Positions 19,688-30,300 of a stretch of DNA of 64,000 bases are shown here, piece after piece. Numbering within the stretch: the stretch's first letter is position 1; each line of letters starts with the position of its first letter. The stretch is from Gracilariopsis chorda (Eukaryota; Rhodophyta; Florideophyceae; Gracilariales; Gracilariaceae): the NCBI GenBank assembly GCA_003194525.1, contig NBIV01000026.1, positions 432,990 through 496,989 on the forward strand. The letters are read 5' to 3'. The translations under genes and the position numbers were made by a program. Under the pieces are notes generated by a model. The model was not told the DNA's origin, did not search any database, and worked only from the letters and a program-made list of their open reading frames with translations.

Positions 19688-20116
19688 TTAGTCCTCCCTC
19701 TGCAATTCTTCATCTATTGCTGTGGCCACCGCAAGCATAACACCCCTCACAAGGGGACGCAGACGAATCCGCGCCACGAATACCATTCCTTCGAGAATCC
19801 CTTGTATATATAAAAGGGGAAGGCGCTCCAAACGATATTGAAGGGAAGGCTGCAGCTCACCTACTTTCTGATGGCCATCCGCTAGAGCCAGGAGTAGGCC
19901 ACCAAACTGGGCAACATCTTGAGATGGGTTGATGGCGCTGTCCTCAGGCATCAGACCATACTCTGCCTGAATTGAGAGCGCCTCTTCGGTGGAAGGCCCG
20001 GCCTCGGAAGCTTCGTCATCGATGAAACGATTGCGTTTACAAGGTGGTTCCGGGGACGAATCGTCGGATATCTCTCGAACAAGCCTGGTGACATTCGGAC
20101 GTGGATGTTTAGGCAT
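19688..20116 (-). CDS. Orphan 142-residue protein, function unknown
   Basis: ATG at 20116 and a TATATA-type box about 55 bp upstream (20170-20176, minus strand) support a real transcription unit. Residues 1-45 are polar with a basic patch (CKRNRF); 60-142 are helical and hydrophobic with a regular leucine pattern and an acidic end. I recognise no family. It could be a young host gene or part of an element, since the adjacent 20.2-20.9 kb stretch has promoter-like and repeated DNA. Confidence 0.38.
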   Translation of the reverse strand: MPKHPRPNVTRLVREISDDSSPEPPCKRNRFIDDEASEAGPSTEEALSIQAEYGLMPEDSAINPSQDVAQFGGLLLALADGHQKVGELQPSLQYRLERLPLLYIQGILEGMVFVARIRLRPLVRGVMLAVATAIDEELQRED

Positions 20117-21350
20117 AGTGGGGTGGTTGGAACAATGTTGCTGGAATCATCTGGTGCGGGAACAACGCACTATATAGACTCAAAAATACCCTAGGAGGTA
20201 CAATTCCTTTCGCCAAACTGGTCCGTCATGGCAAGGAAGTGTCCCATGACTGATTGTTATGAGTTGTTACTTAAACCTAGTATGCGAAACTAGAGGGTAT
20301 TCATATAGAACGATTGTCTATAAAAGCCCGAGTTCAGTGGCCTCCAAGCCAACTCGGGCCAGACCACTTCTCCTCTCTTCGGCAACCCCCACCTTCTCTT
20401 AGAGCAGTCGGCTCCTCCCTGCCATCAACCACACTTTTACCCATCTACTCTTTCACTTGGTGCGGCTTGGTCTCCCGCACCTTTACACGTGCTTTTACTA
20501 ACACCGCCCTTGTTTGGGCTCATCATCTGTGGCACGGTGCACTTCGGCCGCATACTAGACCTAAAGTCTTGATCGTGCGTGTTGGCCGTGGTGCTATATC
20601 AGGAGTGGTCATCAGCACTACGCTAGATCTAAGGTTTTGATCGCGTAGGTTATCCGCTGGTGCAGTCTCTTCGCTACATTGTCCCAAGCTTGTTCGCTTG
20701 TTATACAATCACTACCTGGTTCCTTTGCTACGTAATACATTGGTTATTTGACGCAGTTTGTTTCTGTTTACTACATTGGCATTGCACGCCTGTGCTGGTA
20801 CTCTCGAGCTACGATTCCATTTCTGACCTGCACTCCAGTGAACAAGGGTACAAAAAGGACTGTCATCGTCCGGTGTCGTGACAACGTGCAACATGACACT
20901 CACAATATGCAAGGGTAGACCTAGCTCTAGCAATGCTATTTTATTCTGCACGCTCTGACGCGATTAATTGTAGAACTACAAACTCTCAGCAGAATCGCGC
21001 TTACAGTAAAATGGAGATTATGCAATCATTGCGTCAACAACTACACGTAATAACCTCGGCAGAACGTTTCCCATACCAAACCTTCAACTAACACATGCAG
21101 TGAAACGTCACATAAGCTTCTACGCAGTAGAAAGAGAATCGCCCAGACTACCCTTCCATGCCCCGTTCATTGCGTGGCAAAACATGACAAGTTCGACCTT
21201 GCTCGCAGAGGTAGATTTCTGCTGCAAATTGGAGTGTGCAGCTCTGGAACTAGCCACGACAATGCCGCTGGTAGATTGCTTTCAATAAAGACTTGCTGGA
21301 CCGGTTCCTAAGATATGTGTGAGAGCTTCCGATGCTGTAAATGTCCTCTG
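20117..21350. other. Intergenic region with TATA box and a 40-bp repeat pair
   Basis: A second TATA-like TATAAAAG lies near 20320 on the plus strand, followed by pyrimidine-rich DNA without an ORF. A repeat pair (next entry) lies at 20555-20663. The stretch resembles a solo LTR in layout, but I could not find matching TG...CA ends with a target duplication. Confidence 0.35.
20555..20663. repeat. Two imperfect 40-bp direct repeats, 68-bp period
   Basis: Copies at 20555-20594 and 20623-20663 share the pattern CTAGAYCTAARGTYTTGATCG and both end in TGGTGC. They differ at several bases, so they are an old duplication. They lie in a non-coding stretch downstream of a TATA-like box. Confidence 0.55.
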
Positions 21351-21867
21351 TTAGTGTGTGAACGAGGAATCTGGTGCGATTGAACTCGTCAAACCATGCA
21401 TTTGTAGTCCCTTGCAATATTCTTCAGCCTGGGCTTTCCATGTAGTAGTGACAGTAGCTACACCGGACACATGTGCTTGCATTGTAATCCGATGTGCCGT
21501 CTTTCTTGACACAGTGCGGACCACCTGGAAAATCGAATGGAAAAGTAAGCTTAGCACTGGCAATTGTGCATAACACTTCTTGGGTCTTTAGAAGTGTCGT
21601 AAGCGCAACAGACAGATGAAGACTGGATAGGAGCTTCTTGAAACTTACCTTAACAATAGCACCCGTTGCGTATTCGAAGGTATGAACGTTGTCATGGTGT
21701 AGTAAGACGTGCCAGTATGGTTCGTATTCTGTCTGCGACTTTCTCTTGAACTTCTTTTTCGTCACTGGTTTAGTGATTACAGCTACACCGCCACCTCGAT
21801 CGGAATCGCCGAACTGAGGACCCTTCGGGCCTCCAATCTCTGGTCGCGACTTAGAGATGTCAGCCAT
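21351..21867 (-). CDS. ClpS-like N-degron adaptor of the Clp protease
   Basis: Two exons: 21649-21867 (73 codons from ATG 21867) and 21351-21524, joined across a 124-nt intron (21525-21648) with AAG|GTAAGT donor and TTTCCAG acceptor; phase 0. The 130-residue product has the ClpS core: HVLLHHDNVHTFEYATG in exon 1 and ITMQAHVSGVATVTTTW, then AEEYC and a GL...SSIAP end in exon 2. ClpS delivers proteins with destabilising N-terminal residues to ClpC/ClpA. The binding-loop motif reads HHDN, like the plant plastid HNDN, and the conserved His of the QAH motif is present. No transit peptide follows from this start, although a different upstream frame (to 22061) is Arg/Ser-rich and might supply one by splicing. 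A plastid location is inferred. Confidence 0.9.
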
Positions 21868-22327
21868 TTGTATTGACGTTCTGCAGCGCAATCCAGTCTT
21901 CTTCGGCAAATCGCACCGGCTGCAAATCCATTGTGTGGTGCTATAGCCGAAGGTGTCGTGGAGGCGCGTCTTGTATGAAGACTAAGGGTAACAAGGGGGG
22001 TGTTTTGGCACAAGTTCAAGCCGTTCCCCAACTTCCCCGGGAACTTTCCGTATTGTACCAAAGGTATCCCTATAACCCATATCCTTCACCAACCGTTCTG
22101 CAGGTCCAGTGCAAACACGTCGCCAGCAAAGCAAATCTGCAGATTGGCTAACCTTTCACTCTATCTGCAGAGAGGAGCACGCAAACTGCCCTACACGTGG
22201 GCCTGCACTGAGACTCGACACACGCAACAGTGTCAACTCTTGAGGCTTCGCGAATTGTGCATCGTAGTTGACGGTACAGCCAGACAGTCAGGCAAAGTTG
22301 CCCGCGGCTAGCACCGTCCCGCGCACA
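21868..22327. promoter_or_regulatory. Divergent promoter region, ClpS and uridine kinase
   Basis: 460 bp between divergent start codons. No clear TATA pair. It may carry the targeting exon of the ClpS gene on the minus strand. Confidence 0.35.
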
Positions 22328-23794
22328 ATGGTCGCCCCCTCAGACGCCGACGGAGACGGCGACCTCCGCAACGGCAACTTCTCTTCTGTGGACAGTGCAT
22401 CCCTTCTCCAACCTTTGACCCCTCGCCACGTCTTCACTTCCGGCTGCCAGCATCACACCCCGCCGGTGTCGAGCTCCTATTCCGCGCAAAACGCCGTGGT
22501 AGGTCCATTCATCATTGGCGTCACCGGCGCCTCCGCAAGTGGAAAGACGACAGTTTGTGAGAAAATTATTGACGGTCTCGGTGATCAGCGCTGTGTACTG
22601 GTCTCTCTCGACTGGTTTTACCACGGCATTCCTGATGAGGTAGACCCGAGAACGTACAACTTTGACCATCCTAATGCCTTCGACTTCGATGCACTTTATG
22701 ATACTCTTCGTTCCATGCAGCACAAGAAGCCGGTTTCGGTGCCCATGTACGATTTTACACGCCATTGCCGTGTGGAAGACAATTGTGCAGAACTTGATGT
22801 TGCAGACGTAATTATCGTGGAGGGAATCCTGTCATTCTATGACCCTCGTATCCGTGACATGATGCACATGAAGATATTCGTGGATGAGGATGCGGATATC
22901 TGTCTATCACGCCGAATTATCCGTGACGCTCAGGCTCGAGCTCGCTCGATAGAATCTATCCTCAAGCAGTACACGACGTTCGTTAAACCTGCGTTCGAGC
23001 GTTTCATCTTACCCACGAAGCGGCACTCAGACATTGTACTTCCTCGCGGTGCGGAGAATCTGGTGGCGATCGATCTCATCATCAAGCACATTGCTCTAAA
23101 AATTGAACAAACTGACCTGCGAAAAGTGTACTCCAACTTAATCGTAATGGCCGATAGCTATCAATGTCGAGGGCTACATACTATCTTCCGCAACGCTGAT
23201 GCAAGCAGAGACGACATTGTGTTCTACTCTAACCGTCTGATGCGGCTAGTGATAGAGGAAGGTCTGGGGTTACTGCCGTTTCAACGAAAGAGTATCACGA
23301 CGCCATCGGGCGGGCGCTTTCATGGCGTGGGATTTGTGGCTGGTCTCGCGGGAGTTAGCCTGATGCCCAGTGGCGAAGCTATGGAGAACAGCTTGCGTGC
23401 CGTGTGTAACACAGTGCGAATCGGCAAGATGCTGATCGGGCGATCGAATGTTGAGCCACACGACAGACAGGGCGATGAGGAATTGGTGGTGGAATACGAG
23501 TACTTGCCAACTGGGCTGGAAGAGCGGTATGTGCTGCTGCTGGCGCCTGTGCTGAACGATGGGGCAAAGTGTGAAACAGCTTTGAAGCGACTGACGGGCG
23601 CTGAGGTGCGCTGTCGCGAAGATCGTATTGTGGTGTTGAGCCTGATAGTGGCACCAGAGGCGGTTAGTCGAATCTGCGGACGATTTGCGAAGGTGAGGCT
23701 GGTGGTGTCGGCCGTCGACGAAGGTCTGGACAAGGAAGGCAACGTGTTTCCAGGTGCTGGTGACTTTTCGAGGAGGTACTACGGAACGGAATGA
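22328..23794 (+). CDS. Uridine/cytidine kinase with C-terminal UPRT-like domain
   Basis: 488-residue protein; ATG at 22328 is in good context, and the open extension to 22268 begins with TTG only. The N-terminal kinase domain has a Walker A GASASGKTT at 67-75, then SLDWFYHG, NFDHPNAFDFD and VIIVEGIL, the standard uridine kinase signature for pyrimidine salvage. From about residue 285 onward it is uracil phosphoribosyltransferase-like, ending in VVSAVDEGL...FPGAGDFSRRYYGT. The PRPP-binding loop, normally DPMLATGGS-like, reads APVLNDGAKCE, so phosphoribosyl transfer is doubtful. This architecture is that of the plant/animal UCKL1-type fusions. Kinase function is confident; the UPRT half may be regulatory. 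Confidence 0.9.
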   Translation: MVAPSDADGDGDLRNGNFSSVDSASLLQPLTPRHVFTSGCQHHTPPVSSSYSAQNAVVGPFIIGVTGASASGKTTVCEKIIDGLGDQRCVLVSLDWFYHGIPDEVDPRTYNFDHPNAFDFDALYDTLRSMQHKKPVSVPMYDFTRHCRVEDNCAELDVADVIIVEGILSFYDPRIRDMMHMKIFVDEDADICLSRRIIRDAQARARSIESILKQYTTFVKPAFERFILPTKRHSDIVLPRGAENLVAIDLIIKHIALKIEQTDLRKVYSNLIVMADSYQCRGLHTIFRNADASRDDIVFYSNRLMRLVIEEGLGLLPFQRKSITTPSGGRFHGVGFVAGLAGVSLMPSGEAMENSLRAVCNTVRIGKMLIGRSNVEPHDRQGDEELVVEYEYLPTGLEERYVLLLAPVLNDGAKCETALKRLTGAEVRCREDRIVVLSLIVAPEAVSRICGRFAKVRLVVSAVDEGLDKEGNVFPGAGDFSRRYYGTE

Positions 23795-24295
23795 TAGGGC
23801 TCTTCTGAGAAAGCGGACAAGGTGGCCACAGGCACCCAAATCCGGTTGCTCGTGGTACGCATGGAATTCATAGTTTAACCGTGGGCAGCGTTCTGCCGTC
23901 TTGCGACACGCTTGCATTCAAAGGAGCTTTGTCCAGCGATGCGGGGTTGAGCGTGATAGAGGCGGGACAGCGTGGCTAACGCTTTGTACGAGCTACTAGT
24001 GGCTAAGACGAAGGTATCTAAGGGTGTGGTAGCCTACGGGGCAGGCCGCCACGACGTGTTATTGCGGTTTCCCGAAGAGCCAAAAATAACACGCTCTGCA
24101 GGCGCAACGGCTCGTAATTGGCCACGCCTGGAGCTTCCAACGCTCTGCCACCTAATCTTATGTCATCGACCCAATCCGCCACCTCTCCTCTTCTCCCATC
24201 AACCCCTTTCTGCGCACGTTGTTCCACCTTCACGTACCGCTGGTACGCCCGCCTCCTTCGCCAGCCATCTTCTCCGCACCCAACTCCACACGCTG
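23795..24295. other. Intergenic / leader of the BTB gene
   Basis: 500 bp. The BTB frame is open upstream to 23972 but only from GTG, so this is treated as leader. No other feature seen. Confidence 0.35.
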
Positions 24296-25744
24296 ATGGT
24301 TGTCTCGGTCCTCAACTCTGACCCGGCGCAAGCCAATGCCCGCCTTCTCCTAAGCGAGCACCTTCACCCTTTCTGCGACGTCGACATCGTGGCTGGCCAC
24401 AAGCATTACCCTGCTCATCGTGCCGTTCTCGCTATACACTCCCTCGACTTTCGCGCCGCGTTCTCGAAGCACCATCTCTCCTCACATTCCTCCACCGTCG
24501 CCCCGCACTCCCGCCGTACTCAAACTTCGCTTTCCACTGATGACGCCATAACCCCTCCCGGCGCGGAATCTACCGATGAGCCGCGTTCTAAGCAACCCAC
24601 TCGCTATCGCGTCCACATCTCCAGTGACGAGACGGACGAAGACACATTAAGGCGCGGCTGGCAACTCGTGTACTCTTATATCTACGGTGAACACGTCACT
24701 TTAGATACCAATTCCGTTCTCGCAGCGCTTCCGATATGTCGTCGCTATAGATTTGAAGAGCTTGCCGCAATCCTGGACGCCTTCTTATGCGAAGGTGCTG
24801 TCACTGAAGAAAACTGTGCTCGTGTCTATGCCGCCGCCGCCGTTCAGCCATCGTCATCGCTTTCATCACGCGCTCGCGACTCCGATTCTCAGCTGGTTCT
24901 CAATTCCGCCTGGCAAGTTATGAAGTCCCACTTTTCAAAGGTTCAAGATTGGGGGCCCTTACCATATCATGCGCTCGTCAAGCTGCTCAAACTGAACGAT
25001 CTCAACGTCGATAGCGAAGCACAAGTATTTGACGCCGCACAGCAATGGGTGTTTTCCAACTTCAGCATCGTCGATGATGCACTTGTTGCAAGCGTGATCA
25101 AGTTAATTCGGTTTCCTACTATGACTCAGAATGAGCTTGAGCTGGCAGCCGCCTCACGCCTCGTCACCCAGTTCGCCGTGTGTAGGAAGTATATCAGCCG
25201 AGGGCTTGCTGCAAAATCAGATGAGAGAAGAGGATTAAGGCGCTCTGTTGTAATGGAAAGCAGTCCCGTATACCGTCAACGTCGAACAGACGCCCTTACA
25301 TTTTCTGATCGTGTGGCCGGTTGGCACCGGTTAGAGAACAATGTTAACACCAGCTCTAGATACTTTGCGGGTTGCTTGTGGAATCTTATCATAGAAAAGG
25401 ATACCGAATGGATCGGCGTTTTCCTTGGCTGTCAGTCGGAAAACGATGAGAAGGAGATGGATGTCGAACTGGACTTTTCCGTCTTCATTGTAAAGCACAC
25501 AGGTGCAGAGCCTGATTTGTACAGCAAACAGGTCAAGGGTGCGTGTTTTGGTAGAAGCGGTCAACGAATCGGGTTCAAGAGAATGATCAAGAGAGCAGAT
25601 ATTGAGAAGGACGGAAGTCGTTTGCTTCTGAGAGATACTCTCTTCATCGGTGCGAGCATTCGGCTACGTTGCTCGCAGTTGCCTGTAATAGGTATCACAG
25701 AGGATGGAGATGATACGGCAGAATCTGAGTCTTCGCTCATGTAG
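24296..25744 (+). CDS. BTB-BACK protein with C-terminal MATH/TRAF-like domain
   Basis: 482 residues from the first ATG (24296). Residues about 10-155 are a BTB/POZ fold (CDVDIVAGHKHYPAHRAVLA, then YSYIYGEHVTL) interrupted by a Ser/Thr-rich insert. Residues about 160-300 match BACK (VFDAAQQWVFSNF). The last 140 residues (RYFAGCLWNLIIEK, FGRSGQRIGFKRMI, LRDTLFIGASIRLR) look like a MATH/TRAF beta-sandwich. Such proteins are substrate adaptors for CUL3 ubiquitin ligases. MATH-BTB proteins normally place MATH first, so this reversed order is unusual. The MATH call is by pattern; a PHR- or TLD-like domain is the alternative. Confidence 0.82.
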   Translation: MVVSVLNSDPAQANARLLLSEHLHPFCDVDIVAGHKHYPAHRAVLAIHSLDFRAAFSKHHLSSHSSTVAPHSRRTQTSLSTDDAITPPGAESTDEPRSKQPTRYRVHISSDETDEDTLRRGWQLVYSYIYGEHVTLDTNSVLAALPICRRYRFEELAAILDAFLCEGAVTEENCARVYAAAAVQPSSSLSSRARDSDSQLVLNSAWQVMKSHFSKVQDWGPLPYHALVKLLKLNDLNVDSEAQVFDAAQQWVFSNFSIVDDALVASVIKLIRFPTMTQNELELAAASRLVTQFAVCRKYISRGLAAKSDERRGLRRSVVMESSPVYRQRRTDALTFSDRVAGWHRLENNVNTSSRYFAGCLWNLIIEKDTEWIGVFLGCQSENDEKEMDVELDFSVFIVKHTGAEPDLYSKQVKGACFGRSGQRIGFKRMIKRADIEKDGSRLLLRDTLFIGASIRLRCSQLPVIGITEDGDDTAESESSLM

Positions 25745-27348
25745 ACCGACACAAGAGAAAATGGACTCTGTATTTAGCGTCGGGTCTTTGCAGATTACGA
25801 CCTTCATACTCTGCGTTTCACGACTGCTTTCCAAGGTCTAACTTCTCCGCATTCTTTCCTATTTACCGTTGGGCATCAACGTGATGCGAGTACGTGCGTA
25901 ACCTGCTAGCAGGCTTTTTTGCTGTTCATAGGAACCCTTTTTCGGGGCGTCCATCCGTTCCCGGGACTGAAACACCGAAGAATTCGTTTGAAGTGACCGG
26001 CCATAATGCAGTCACCACACCATTGGGCCCATGTTGGTAGAGGATGGAGCAGCACTTCCGTATATGACAGTCTTTACGGAACACATTGTGTTCGCATTCG
26101 TCATCACAGCTCATTCATAAGTTGACTGCGCTCGCGGCTTTTGCTTTTTCGATGCACGTGTATGGATTTAAGGGGATTGTATTGCAACTAAAGGGATGAC
26201 CACACAGCACTGAAGCTCGTCCGCTAGAGTAGCAACCCCGTTTATGAGAATGAAAGTTGCTTCAAAGGTGGCTTCGAACTTTGCAGTCAACACTGGAGAG
26301 GCGATTGCCAGTCCATACCGATTCTTCCCTTTGATAGCACAGGAAGTCCAGCAGAACCAAAGCGAAAATGCGGACTATAAATGCCAAAGTAGGGATGCTT
26401 TTATGTCCAATGATACAACGAAGCCTCATAGGGTTGCTGGGGAGCCTCGAAATATCCACAGATGTTTCACGCCTCCCTTCGAGAAAGCAGTCGATTCGGT
26501 GTCCGCGGGACTTCAATGTGACTGGAGTAGAAGCGCGTGCCACTCCGCTCCTCCCGGGAAGTAGCAGGTGTCGCGATGCGTGCCCCAGAAAGCTGGTGTG
26601 TTTCATCGCCATTCGAGAATTCCTGCACAAGCTTGATTCTGGTTTGGTCCTGTCTCGGCCCTTTGAGCGCAACACGGCTGCTACAACTTCTATTGAGGAG
26701 GGATGTAGTCATCGGCTACAAACAACGACGGAAGCTAAGACCAACGTCACAGGAATGTGAGGGCCCTTAGAAAGCCTTCTTACCGCGTCGGGGCGAGGCG
26801 TTTAGTTGAGATGCCGGGCTACAAGAATGGTGAAGTGCCACAGATTTAGTGAGTTCGAGATAGGGAGAGCTACTAAGAAGACCTGCCTTCATATTCGGAA
26901 GTAGGATTGCAGCCCGCATATAAACAACGACAACATCAGCAGTCAGGCCAAACCGGCTGATTGCAGCTAGTTGATTTACCAGGGATGTGAGAATAACTTC
27001 TTAGGCCCGATCAGCTGGCAATACAAGACTCGATCAGATAGTCAAACTCCCTGCCAAGGAATGCCTTTTGGCTTTCGTAAAGTATGTTATTCAGTCCAAA
27101 CTTCTTCGCCATACTGCACTGAAGTGAGAATGCACGCAGAAAGAAAGAGTTTCAGGTTCTCCAAATCCGCATCTCCGCCTTTGTCATGTGTTGTCTACGC
27201 CTCCCTTTCCCCGCAAAAAACTTTGCATATAGTGCTGGCCTTCATCGCTGCCTGTATTCTTCGCGCATGCTGAAGTATTGATTTCTGAATCCTTTCAGAG
27301 TTTGAATAGTCCCATGAATATTAGAATTGATTTGGATCTTCAGCAAGA

Positions 27349-27395
27349 GTGACATATGATTTGGGCCTCAAGTTGAGGGCCAAATCGCATGTCAC
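27349..27395. repeat. 47-nt near-perfect hairpin
   Basis: Arms 27349-27371 and 27373-27395 pair at 20 of 23 positions around a single central base, with weaker pairing continuing one or two bases outward. It lies in non-coding DNA. It could be a miniature element remnant or a small-RNA precursor. Confidence 0.6.
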
Positions 27396-30300
27396 TTGAG
27401 AGCGTCGAAGGGGTGAGTTTTGACGTTAAGGGTTAGAGCTGTGGCTGGCAGCTTTCAGTGCTGATACGCACTTCATTGTTCATGCTGGCCCCACCAGTGC
27501 TTATCTCAGTTCTGACTTGTTTTCCTGCATCGGGAAGATGCGCTTGCCATTGTACAAGGGTACATTCGCTCTCTGAAGCAGAACTGTCCAGTCGTATACT
27601 TTCCGCATTGAATTGATGACAGCGTTGCGTTTCAATCTTGTTCAAGTAGCTCGCGGCGCATGCTGGCCAATCATTCATTCTCTGTGTGATGATGACGCTT
27701 CAATCTTTCACGGATGCCTGTTCTGTGCAGGTTGATGAAAACCGCCAGGAATGTGTCACTGGAGAGTATGGAGATATCCAGTGGCACCATTCGAAAACGA
27801 TGTACAAACAATTGCGCCCCGTCATGGGAAAAAAGTATTTATGACTCGACTCATAAGAGAGCGGTATCGAATGAATCGGTTTCCATGCTCTTATCGCAAG
27901 GCCACCCGTGACTGTGCACCTTTCTCTCACCTCCTGAAAAATATACACTTCAACACTATGGTATATCGCTGGTCGCCCTCGATTCGATGCAAGCGAACAG
28001 CAAGACTTCCAGATGAATGTCACGAATTCGATTCAAGCCACTAAGGTCCATAAATGGGAGATTACAACCATCCGTATTCCAGTGTTGCAAGGACAAAAAG
28101 TTCATTGCTTCCATAGTTCAGGTACCAATAAAATGCTTCCACGGCTAAACTGCCTAGATTCTTATCATTTCAAGATTGTTTGAATGTTCTTATTCCTCTT
28201 GCAGGAACGTTGAAGAACACTGGTTGGACAACAGTAGGAGGGTGAATTCTAATCGATCATACTTTTTGTACGCTTGAGGCAATGTTGAGTACCCTTGGTA
28301 TATCCGGACATGCAAAAACGTGACTCTTAGTGTGTAAGGGTACCAGTCCGTATTGAAAGGTGAGCATGATCATTTCTAAGGCCACCTGCTGAATCCGTCC
28401 CCTTCTTTAAGAGAGTGTGCAGAATAATCAGTTTTCCGCTTGGAAAAGTATTGCGCAGCAATAGGTTGAGGTGGAATAGCAGTTCCCTGCAGTGAAGACC
28501 CAGTGGGAAGCAGTTAACAAGTACATCCAAAAGGTAAACTAGTGAAGGAAAGCTTTCGTGGTCACTCTTTCACAGTTCACCGCTGATGGATGTCTACTAG
28601 AGATAGGAAAAGGTGGAAGAAGGTTGTGGGTGTCAGACTTTAGGAGCCCTCGTAGCTTTCACCCTTCAGGATACACGACTACTTCCCAAGAAAGCCTCAA
28701 AAATGTAATATGGAAGGCGAAATCACCACCGGACGCACTTCCTTGCGTACGATTCGTCCGTTCCATGAGCTACGAAGGTACCATTATGTTTGTAGCCTAT
28801 AGCGTGAAGGCATTTGCCCTCGAATCTGATGCAAAGCGAGCGAACGAAGCAACGCGTTACGTACAGAAGAACACACCTCAGAGCTGATGTCAGACGGCTG
28901 AGAACTCGTCTCGGATCAGTAAATCTCACGAGCTGCGTCAAAATGGGAATATATGGAAATCTTAGTGTTGACAGGTTTGTGGAAACTAGGGTTACGGCCT
29001 GCTCCCTGCCAATGTTTGTATGTGCAAGGGCAGGAGCCGACAGCTTGCAGCTAAAAAATCAACATACTGTAAGGAGGGCACGCAACTTACAAATTATTGG
29101 CGGGAGCTCAAGTAGGAGAGTAGCCCAGGAAAGATTGAGGGGGGGTGTTGAAAAGCGCTCCAGAACACAAGAATAGAGAATTCAGCCGTGTTGCATGCTG
29201 GAGGAAAAGGGGTTTTTGGCGGCAACCGAGTGATTTGTTCGGACACGTCGAACGAATATTGGTGACACTCGGGCAAGATATGGTTCTGTAGTTGTCCGTA
29301 AAAGCATCTTTAAATTGATTATAACATGAATGTGAGAGGCCCTTCAATAAAGAAATGCTATGCCAAGTTGACAGACAAGTGATTCAATGTGCGGTATCGG
29401 AGGAAAGATGTGATTCTATATTTTGGCCATTAGACTGTCAACCGGCATCTTAAGTGTGTAGCCAAATCCTTACAGCAGAATCAGCGGCCGCTTGATTGGA
29501 TGAGGTATGCATTATATTGCTACTTCAGAAGTCGCTGGAAGGGCTAGGTTAGAGAGCCGATGGCCGCACCAACACATCAAAAAACCTCGAGACTTGGGTG
29601 TACCTGTACGTGCACAGCGCAGGCCTGCAATTTATGTGGCTCTAGGAGCTCGCCACACATTTTGATTCAACTCCGGGCTACGGGGGTGCGTAAGAAGCGT
29701 CTAAACAGCCTTTGATTGGTAGAACGAAAACAGGGAGACATTGTGATAGTTCAGCTTTATTCCCTTTGGCAATGAAGTGGGCGTGGGCCTAGGGACTTTA
29801 GCGTCAGCAATTTTTTTCGAGAGCTGCATCACAGCGTAGAGATGTATTGTTCTGGGGCTGTGATTGGGACGAAGTGTTCACGTGTTCAAAACAAATTCAA
29901 ACCGGTCTAGCTAGAGAAACGACAAGCGATGGATGCGGTAATTATAGGTTGCGCTGTACAGGAGTGAGTTTTTGAGATGCCGCATTAATTGAATCGGCAC
30001 GTGATGCTGCCTGCTCTCATACTCGGCATCAGACTTGACGGATTATCCTCATATCGCACTCATTCAGAGCTGCATCACGCTGTTTTACAGTAAACGACAA
30101 GATATGCCCTGATGTTTAACCATTGCTCGCCAAGCAAAGCTTGGGTTCACCTCGTGAATACAGGAGAGGTTTGCATCATGATATGAGGTGACAGCCGGAT
30201 TAGTTGCTAACACTACAAGACAAGCTGCGCCGTTTTTCTCTGCTGCTGAGTTCAATTTCAAGGCGGACTCATCGTGAACTAAAAACGCATCACGCGACAC

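Noticed and set aside
20255-20882. Solo LTR with TGTTATGA...GTGACA ends
   Set aside because: No matching 5-bp target duplication, and neither end is certain; kept only as a tentative finding.
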